A DNA stretch of 8,954 bases from an uncultured Gemmatimonadota bacterium (lineage in GTDB: Bacteria; Gemmatimonadota; Gemmatimonadetes; Gemmatimonadales; GWC2-71-9): NCBI GenBank assembly GCA_937961295.1, contig CALGOK010000182.1, positions 1 through 8,954 on the forward strand, read 5' to 3'. The notes under the pieces were generated by a model. The model did no database searches. It was not told the DNA's origin and worked only from the letters and a program-made list of their open reading frames with translations. How positions within the stretch are numbered: the stretch's first letter is position 1; each line of letters opens with the position of its first letter. The translations under genes were made by a program, and so were the position numbers. Of this stretch, positions 5,941 to 8,954 are shown piece after piece.

Positions 5941-6357
5941 ATGTTCAGGCATCCAGCAGTGCGTCGCCCCGTCGCGGGGCTCCTTCTCGTCCTCATGCTC
6001 GTGCAGACCACCGGTTGCGGCAGCGGCTGGAAACCGGTGACCACCCCGACGCCGGAAGTCGGCACCAGCGAACCCGGCACGGTCTTCCGGTACCGTCTCC
6101 CCAGCGGTGAGCTCGTCGCCCTCCGCGACCCGGTGGTCCGCGGCGACTCGATCGTCGGCGTGCGCTGGTCGCCGGGAGCGCACTTCGTCGGTGACTCGAC
6201 CCGCACGATTCCCCGCACCGGCGCTGAGCTCCTCGGCTGGCGCAAGGCGGGATCCGGCGGCAAGACCGAGGTGGGGGTTGGGCTCGCCCTCCTGGGGCTG
6301 GTCGCGGCGCTCGCGGTGGCAGCCGAGGCCTGGGAACTCGGTCCGATCCTTCGCTAG
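5941..6357 (+). CDS. Small predicted lipoprotein LP4 (paralogue)
   Basis: This 138-residue paralogue has a basic N-terminus (FRHPAVRR), a hydrophobic core (11-21) and QTTGC with Cys26. These are followed by GWKPVTTPTPE, a strand 'VFRYRLPSGEL', VRGDSIVGVRWSPG, GDSTRTIPR, and a hydrophobic tail (about 111-130). It is most like LP5 in the PVTTP and GDSIVGVR blocks, and like LP1 at the N-terminus and leader. The ATG is fixed by GAGG at 6-base spacing and by the hairpin arm ending just before it. The hutH remnant, leader and first codons of this gene are collinear with the hutH-LP1 junction, so LP4 probably arose by tandem duplication. The protein is probably outer-membrane anchored with an unknown function. 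Confidence 0.8.
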   Translation: MFRHPAVRRPVAGLLLVLMLVQTTGCGSGWKPVTTPTPEVGTSEPGTVFRYRLPSGELVALRDPVVRGDSIVGVRWSPGAHFVGDSTRTIPRTGAELLGWRKAGSGGKTEVGVGLALLGLVAALAVAAEAWELGPILR

Positions 6358-6396
6358 CGTAGCCCGAGATCCAGGGAGCAGCTGAAGATCCGTCGC

Positions 6397-6413
6397 GGCG
6401 GCGGAGGGCCGCC
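6397..6413 (+). terminator. Short GC hairpin after LP4 (weak terminator candidate)
   Basis: GGCGGC (6397-6402) pairs with GCCGCC (6408-6413) around loop GGAGG, 40 bp after the LP4 stop. There is no T-run, and such stems are common by chance at this base composition, so the role is uncertain. Confidence 0.25.
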
Positions 6414-6415
6414 AC

Positions 6416-6436
6416 CTTGATCGCTGCTTGATCGCC
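6416..6436 (+). repeat. Tandem CTTGAYSGC direct repeats, LP5 leader
   Basis: CTTGATCGC (6416-6424) and CTTGATCGC (6427-6435) are identical and spaced 11 bp apart. The second begins 48 bp before the LP5 start. The sequence around this copy has largely lost similarity to the LP1 and LP4 leaders, so preservation of the repeat and its position argues for function. A head-to-tail regulator site is the simplest reading. Confidence 0.5.
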
Positions 6437-6440
6437 ATGA

Positions 6441-6474
6441 GGCAGGCTTCGGCACACCTCGTCCGGAGCCTGCC
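6441..6474 (+). promoter_or_regulatory. Hairpin abutting the LP5 start codon, burying the RBS
   Basis: GGCAGGCTTCGG (6441-6452) pairs with CCGGAGCCTGCC (6463-6474) over 12 bp with a single T-G wobble, around a 10-base loop. The stem ends on the base before the ATG at 6475. The RBS-like GGAG (6465-6468, 6-base spacing) is fully inside it. The sequence differs from the LP1/LP4 stem, but position and geometry are the same, which argues for selection on the structure rather than shared ancestry alone. Confidence 0.65.
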
Positions 6475-6882
6475 ATGTTTTCCGCCTTTCGTCGCGTCCG
6501 CCGAACCACGTCACTCGGACTCCTAGTCGCGTCCGCCCTGCACCTCACCGGTTGTGCCCAGTGGCAACCGGTCACGACACCGGCCACCGACCTGGCCACC
6601 GTCGACAACCAGGCTGTCTTCCGCTTTCATCTCCGCGACGGCACGGTGCTCGACCTGCGCAGCGTGCGGCTGGTCGGCGATTCGATCGTCGGGGTTCGTG
6701 CAGCCGTCGGGCAACACCTCCGCGGCGACACGACGCGTGTCATCGCGCTCACCCAGGTGCGAGCTGCGGAACGATCAGTGGGCGATCCGGGCGGCACCGT
6801 AGCCGGGGCGGGGATTCTCGCACTGCTCGTACTCGGCGTGGCACTGGCAGCAAGCGACCCATGCGTGGCCGCATTCTGCTGA
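6475..6882 (+). CDS. Small predicted lipoprotein LP5 (paralogue)
   Basis: This 135-residue protein has an arginine-rich N-terminus (FRRVRR), a hydrophobic core (14-22) and HLTGC with Cys27. Next come AQWQPVTTPATD, 'AVFRFHLRDGTVLDLR', LVGDSIVGVRAAVGQH, GDTTRVIALTQV and a hydrophobic tail (about 107-126). Over the W-to-GDTTR block it is clearly closest to LP4, with roughly 40% identity by eye. Two further cysteines sit at the extreme C-terminus (DPCVAAFC), which no other paralogue has. They could form a disulfide or simply be drift. The start is fixed by GGAG at 6-base spacing. The gene has its own leader with the direct repeats and hairpin, 117 bp after LP4. Function unknown. Confidence 0.8.
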   Translation: MFSAFRRVRRTTSLGLLVASALHLTGCAQWQPVTTPATDLATVDNQAVFRFHLRDGTVLDLRSVRLVGDSIVGVRAAVGQHLRGDTTRVIALTQVRAAERSVGDPGGTVAGAGILALLVLGVALAASDPCVAAFC

Positions 6883-6945
6883 GGAGCGTAAGTCCCGGCC
6901 TGACCGTCGGGCCCGCAACCGGGCATGAGCGGAGCGGGATGATGT

Positions 6946-6980
6946 GGTAGGATTGAGGATCGGGGGACACCCCCCGCCCC
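6946..6980 (+). promoter_or_regulatory. GGTAGGAT box and G/C hairpin before the serine hydrolase gene
   Basis: GGTAGGAT (6946-6953) is followed 17 bases later by CCCCCGCCCC (6971-6980), the same layout as at 5739-5773. CGGGGG (6961-6966) can pair with CCCCCG (6971-6976). TAGGAT could be the -10 box of the serine hydrolase gene, whose start lies 46 bp on, or the hairpin could end the LP5 transcript. No -35 is obvious. Confidence 0.4.
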
Positions 6981-6999
6981 TCTCACCGGGAGCTTGCCC

Positions 7000-8397
7000 G
7001 TGCATCGCTGCCTCCGCATTGCAGCCGCGCTGTCCCTCGCCGCCCCGATCTCCGGTCTCGGATCTCCGATCTCGGGCCAGTCGCTCGCTGCCCGCGCCGA
7101 CTCGGTGTTCGCCGCCTACGCGACAGCCGATGCCCCGGGCTGCACCGTCGGCGTCGACAGCGCGGGAGTCGCGGTGGTGCGCCGGGCGTACGGACTTGCC
7201 GAGCTGGAGTTCGGAGCGCCGATCACGGTCGGGACGATCTTCGAGGCGGGATCGGTGTCGAAGCAGTTCACCGCCGCGGCGGTGCTGCTGCTCGACGCGC
7301 GCGGAGCGCTCTCGCTCGACGACACCCTGCAGCAGTGGTTCCCGGAGATCCCCGCCTACCACGCGCCGATCACCATCCGCCACCTGATGCTCCACTCCAG
7401 CGGGCTGCGCGACTGGGGATCGGTCGCGGGGCTCGGCGGCTGGCCGCGGTGGACCCGGGCGTACAACCACCACGACGCGCTGGCCATCATGGCGCGGCAG
7501 CGCGGCCTCAACCACGACCCCGGCGCCGAGTTTTCCTACACCAACAGCGGCTACAACCTGATGGCCATCCTGGTGGAGCGGGTCACCGGGACACCGTTCG
7601 CCGAGTTCACGCGACGGGAACTCTTCGAGCCGCTCGGCATGCACCACACGTCGTGGCGCGACGACTTCACCCGCGTGGTGCCCGGGCGCGCCCAGGCGTA
7701 CTCCCGCACCATGGACGGCTGGCGGCTCGACATGCCGTTCGAGTACGTCCACGGCAATGGCGGCCTGCTGACCACCGTGGAGGACCTGCTCACCTGGACG
7801 CGCGCGCTGGAGGAGGGACGCATCGGCACCCCCGACGTGACCACGGCGATGCGCACGCGCGGCACCTTCAATGACGGCCAACCGATGGGATACGGCGGCG
7901 GGCTCTTCCTCGGTCCGATTCGGGGCGTGGAGGCGATCTCCCACGGCGGCGCCACGGCGGGCTACCGGGCGGTGCTGGCGACCTTCCCCGACCCGAAACT
8001 CTCCATCGCGATCCTCTGCAATCGCGCCGACGCGAACACCATGCGGCTCGCCACCGAACTGCTCGAGGGACGCGTCGCGTTCGCGCCCGGCGCCACCGTC
8101 TCCGGCACCCCCCTGCTGGCACCGTTCCTCCTCGACCCCGCGCGATTCGGCGAGTACGCCGGGACGTGGCACAGCGACGAGGCCGACGCGACGATCACCA
8201 TCACCATTGGCGAGGCCGGGCTGCTGGCCTCTCGTCGCCCCGGCGAGCGCGGCGCGCTGCGGCCCACGGCCGACGACGAGTTCATGGCGGGTGGCGGCGT
8301 CACGCTGAGGTTCGAGCGCGGCGCCGATGGACGACCGGCGCGGTTGTTCGTGTCGGTCTCGCGAGCGCTCAACGTCCCATTCGTGCGCGTCGAGTGA
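7000..8397 (+). CDS. Secreted serine hydrolase of the class C beta-lactamase family
   Basis: This 465-residue protein belongs to the serine beta-lactamase/D-Ala-D-Ala peptidase/esterase superfamily. A signal peptide at the N-terminus (HRCLRIAAALSLAAP) points to periplasmic or secreted location. The catalytic motifs are SVSK (Ser85 nucleophile, Lys88), YTN (Tyr180-Asn182) in FSYTNSGYN, and HGG (315-317) in place of the KTG of true beta-lactamases, which is common in family members acting as peptidases or esterases. LMLHSSGL and VHGNGGLLTT are further family blocks. From about residue 370, after the catalytic domain, a beta-rich domain begins with 'FGEYAGTW', as in related enzymes. The substrate cannot be told. 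The GTG at 7000 is preferred because GGGAG (6988-6992) is 7 bases upstream; a TTG at 6994 is only one base from it. The first part of the gene carries a 4 x 7-bp tandem repeat. Confidence 0.88.
   Translation: MHRCLRIAAALSLAAPISGLGSPISGQSLAARADSVFAAYATADAPGCTVGVDSAGVAVVRRAYGLAELEFGAPITVGTIFEAGSVSKQFTAAAVLLLDARGALSLDDTLQQWFPEIPAYHAPITIRHLMLHSSGLRDWGSVAGLGGWPRWTRAYNHHDALAIMARQRGLNHDPGAEFSYTNSGYNLMAILVERVTGTPFAEFTRRELFEPLGMHHTSWRDDFTRVVPGRAQAYSRTMDGWRLDMPFEYVHGNGGLLTTVEDLLTWTRALEEGRIGTPDVTTAMRTRGTFNDGQPMGYGGGLFLGPIRGVEAISHGGATAGYRAVLATFPDPKLSIAILCNRADANTMRLATELLEGRVAFAPGATVSGTPLLAPFLLDPARFGEYAGTWHSDEADATITITIGEAGLLASRRPGERGALRPTADDEFMAGGGVTLRFERGADGRPARLFVSVSRALNVPFVRVE
7048..7075 (+). repeat. 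Four tandem heptamers in the signal-peptide coding region
   Basis: ATCTCCG, GTCTCGG, ATCTCCG and ATCTCGG follow one another without gaps (consensus RTCTCSG). Because 7 is not a multiple of 3, adding or losing a unit would shift the frame of the serine hydrolase gene. The repeat encodes the ISGLGSPISG region around the end of the signal peptide. Confidence 0.6.
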
Positions 8398-8452
8398 TCC
8401 CGCGCTGACGAGTCGCTGACCCGCCCGCGACCGCCCGACGGCCTCGACCGGG

Positions 8453-8458
8453 TATCAT
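8453..8458 (+). promoter_or_regulatory. Candidate -10 box TATCAT for the SGNH hydrolase gene
   Basis: TATCAT fits TANNNT and lies 20 bp before the ATG at 8479, in an otherwise G/C-rich 81-bp intergenic region. It is preceded by GG, as in the GGTAGGAT boxes. No good -35 is visible. Its position suggests a short leader of about 15 bases. Confidence 0.4.
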
Positions 8459-8478
8459 TCCCAGGCACCATCGCACGG

Positions 8479-8954
8479 ATGACCACTATGCGCCGCTCCC
8501 GAATCCTGCTGCTCGCCGTCACGCTGCTCGCCTGCGGTGGCGCCCCCGGCAACCAGGTGCTCCCGCCTCCACCCCCACCGGGTGGCGGGCTCAAGATCGT
8601 GATGCTCGGCAACTCGCTCACCGAATCGTGGGACATCCCCGGCATGGTCGCCGACCTGGCCGTGCGCGCCGGCGCGGCCCGCCCCACGGTGCAGGCGGTG
8701 ACCTTCGCGAACTACTCGCTCGAGGACCACTGGAACACGCCGGCGAGCCTGGCGGCGGTCGACAACGGCGACCCCAACGTGGTGGTGATGCAGCAGGGGC
8801 CCTCGACCCTCCCCGAGAGCGGCGCGCATCTGCTGGAGTGGAGCGGACGCTGGGCGGCACGGACCCGCGCCGCCGGCGCGCGGCCGGGACTCTACGTGGT
8901 CTGGCCGCCGCTCGGTAGCGCGATCGGCAACGGGAGCCAGCACTACACCGCTGC
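8479..8954 (+). CDS. SGNH/GDSL-type hydrolase lipoprotein, 3' end missing
   Basis: The frame runs off the window after 158 codons. An RRSRILLLAVTLLAC signal peptide puts a well-formed lipobox (LLAC, Cys19) at the end. A proline/glycine-rich linker follows (PPPPPPGGG, 29-37), then the start of the hydrolase domain. IVMLGNSLTES is the SGNH block I, with the nucleophile Ser46 in GNS instead of GDS. NYSLEDHW (78-85) and VVVMQQGPS (101-109) match the central blocks of SGNH proteins that read 'QQ.PS'. The catalytic Asp/His block would lie beyond the window. The enzyme is probably a surface or periplasmic esterase or carbohydrate-ester hydrolase; the substrate is unknown. The start is either the ATG at 8479 or the in-frame ATG at 8488; both leave a complete signal, and neither has a strong RBS. 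Confidence 0.8.
   Translation, partial: MTTMRRSRILLLAVTLLACGGAPGNQVLPPPPPPGGGLKIVMLGNSLTESWDIPGMVADLAVRAGAARPTVQAVTFANYSLEDHWNTPASLAAVDNGDPNVVVMQQGPSTLPESGAHLLEWSGRWAARTRAAGARPGLYVVWPPLGSAIGNGSQHYTA

Noticed and set aside
6911..6924. GCCCG/CGGGC hairpin after LP5 as a terminator
   Set aside because: It is only a 5-bp stem without a T-run; such structures are expected by chance at this base composition.
6994..6999. TTG start for the serine hydrolase
   Set aside because: The GGGAG site ends one base before this TTG, too close for initiation. The GTG at 7000 has 7-base spacing.
6775..8172. Minus-strand open frame of 465 codons opposite the serine hydrolase
   Set aside because: The plus strand carries intact SxxK, YxN and HGG motifs plus a signal peptide, and the antisense product resembles no protein family I know.

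Overview
The window is very GC-rich DNA (roughly 70% G+C by eye, almost all codons ending in G or C) from a bacterium that exports lipoproteins. Codon use, GTG starts, sparse Shine-Dalgarno sites and a family of small 'W..V..P.P / GDSIVG' lipoproteins suggest a soil or freshwater Gemmatimonadota-like organism. That taxonomic guess is an inference from style, not from a marker gene.

Layout, left to right. (1) Positions 2-100 look like the last 32 codons of a plus-strand gene. It converges on a minus-strand flavoprotein disulfide reductase (177-1565), and a large GC-rich inverted repeat (106-176) lies between them. (2) After a 90-bp divergent intergenic region, hutI (1656-2885) and hutH (2882-4414) overlap by 4 bp. 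They encode imidazolonepropionase and histidine ammonia-lyase of the histidine utilisation pathway; hutU and a formimidoylglutamate-processing gene are not in the window. (3) Five small paralogous predicted lipoproteins follow (4478-6882). Three are tightly coupled (LP1-LP3), and two have their own leaders (LP4, LP5). Each has a signal peptide, a cysteine near residue 26, an aromatic W/Y-x-x-V-type motif, a '(G)DS(I/L/V)(V/I)' strand motif and a hydrophobic C-terminal segment. (4) A secreted class-C-beta-lactamase-like serine hydrolase (7000-8397) follows. (5) The window ends inside an SGNH/GDSL-type hydrolase lipoprotein (8479 to the end).

The most unusual part is 4250-6480. The last 54 codons of hutH, together with the 63-bp leader behind them, recur in decayed form in front of LP4 (5788-5940). 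The copy has lost 60 bp exactly between two 12-bp direct repeats, and a further 12 bp. This marks a past duplication of the hutH tail, leader and lipoprotein start. The leaders of LP1, LP4 and LP5 share two features: a pair of CTTGAYSGC direct repeats 11 bp apart, about 50 bp before the start codon, and a 10-12 bp hairpin that ends on the base before ATG and buries the putative ribosome-binding site. The LP1/LP4 stem changes from A-U to G-U without breaking, and the LP5 stem has a different sequence in the same place. This points to a conserved regulatory arrangement for this lipoprotein family. I do not recognise the family's function and make no claim for one.
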